Position numbers and translations under genes: made by a program | Shown: piece by piece, positions 63,826-64,000 of the stretch | How the letters are laid out: each line of letters starts with the position of its first letter | How positions within the stretch are numbered: the stretch's first letter is position 1 | Notes under the pieces: generated by a model | The model's input: only the letters and a program-made list of their open reading frames with translations | The model's database searches: none | What the model was told of the DNA's origin: nothing | Source: Symsagittifera roscoffensis | Taxonomy: Eukaryota; Xenacoelomorpha; Acoela; Convolutidae | Direction of reading: 5' to 3' | NCBI RefSeq assembly: GCF_963678635.1 | Contig: NC_087071.1 | Coordinates: 45,743,095 to 45,807,094, forward strand | DNA length: 64,000 nucleotides

Positions 63826-64000
63826 CGAGGCCATTGCGGAAGAAAGCGAGTGGGCAAACTCACAGTTGACAAATACCCCGACTTATAGCAGCGAAAACAG
63901 CGAAAGCTGGCAATCGCCGGATTTCCGGGTCCCAGATTGGGGCTTTCTTCAAGAAAGCTATACGGAGGAAGAGCTTCAAGAAGAAAGCGCAGCTAGCAGT
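63826..64000 (+). CDS. Acidic open frame running off the window
   Basis: Open to the last base with a strongly acidic, Ser- and Trp-containing reading (EESEWANSQLTNTPTYSS, SWQSPDFRVPDWGFLQES, EEELQEESAAS). It has no ATG, so it would be an exon or the continuation of a gene. It immediately follows the polymerase C-terminus. Too short to identify. Confidence 0.3.

Larger units (their letters stand above)
47180..64000 (+). mobile_element. Polinton/Maverick element R, partly preserved, cut by window end
   Basis: It contains, in order, an opposite-strand gene, an unknown piece, nuclease-like, PC4-like, a small protein, ATPase, ECLLNV protein, K/S-rich protein, integrase, minor capsid (with assembly gap), major capsid, protease, opposite-strand HUH-like gene, an unknown gene and DNA polymerase B. 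Several genes are open over their whole recognisable length and others have a few breaks each, so it is younger than element L but not clearly intact. Terminal repeats are not identified, and the right end lies outside the window. Confidence 0.9.

Noticed and set aside
47180-64000. An envelope or membrane-fusion gene in element R, as reported for some nematode Mavericks
   Set aside because: I looked for a long frame with a signal peptide, cysteine-rich ectodomain and C-terminal membrane segment and found none in the visible part.
1-64000. LTR retrotransposons, LINEs, tRNA or rRNA genes
   Set aside because: No reverse-transcriptase or gag motifs, no paired long terminal repeats, and no tRNA-like box A/box B with a foldable cloverleaf. 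The retroviral-type integrase is the Polinton one.

Overview
This is AT-rich animal DNA, probably from an invertebrate. It holds GT-AG introns, no bacterial-style operons, no rRNA or tRNA that I can see, and a great deal of repetitive DNA. A nematode would fit the short introns and the kind of Maverick/Polinton genes present, but the sequence does not prove it. Most of what can be recognised is remains of large virus-like DNA elements (Polintons/Mavericks and relatives). They are described here as fossils.

Layout. (1) 1-12.1 kb: an old, heavily decayed Polinton on the minus strand (element L), with protease, major capsid, minor capsid, integrase, packaging ATPase and several small conserved genes. 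Its left edge is a four-unit tandem array carrying the 3' part of a putative HUH-endonuclease (Rep-like) gene. (2) 12.1-19.4 kb: gene-poor DNA with a 188-bp x4 tandem repeat, a 96-bp x2 repeat, and a nearly identical 1.5-kb tandem duplication carrying a two-exon gene of unknown function. (3) 19.4-32.7 kb: two decayed copies (A and B, minus strand) of a second type of protein-primed family B DNA polymerase. With them are four copies of an unrecognised ~110-residue reading frame (ORF-X) and three ~31-bp tandem arrays built on a short palindrome. (4) 33.6-40.0 kb: a duplicated A/B module with a 146-residue reading frame and a zinc-finger piece resembling the N-terminus of the region-3 polymerase. 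(5) 40.3-47.2 kb: two foldback hairpins, a dispersed repeat and otherwise no gene that I can support. (6) 47.2-64.0 kb: a younger, better preserved Polinton on the plus strand (element R). It has the same gene order as L plus a DNA polymerase B with zinc fingers and an endonuclease-VII-like segment. It contains a 200-base assembly gap and runs off the right end.

How the genes fit together. Elements L and R share one order: opposite-strand gene, unknown N-terminal piece, nuclease-like protein, PC4-like protein, small protein, ATPase, small 'ECLLNV' protein, K/S-rich protein, integrase, minor capsid, major capsid, protease, and then the opposite-strand HUH-like gene. This is a virion-morphogenesis set (capsids, maturation protease, packaging ATPase) plus replication and integration genes. 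The less usual parts are the Rep-like gene beside a protein-primed polymerase, iteron-like repeats next to that gene, a small hairpin element kept in both Polintons with compensating stem changes, and gene overlaps kept in both copies.
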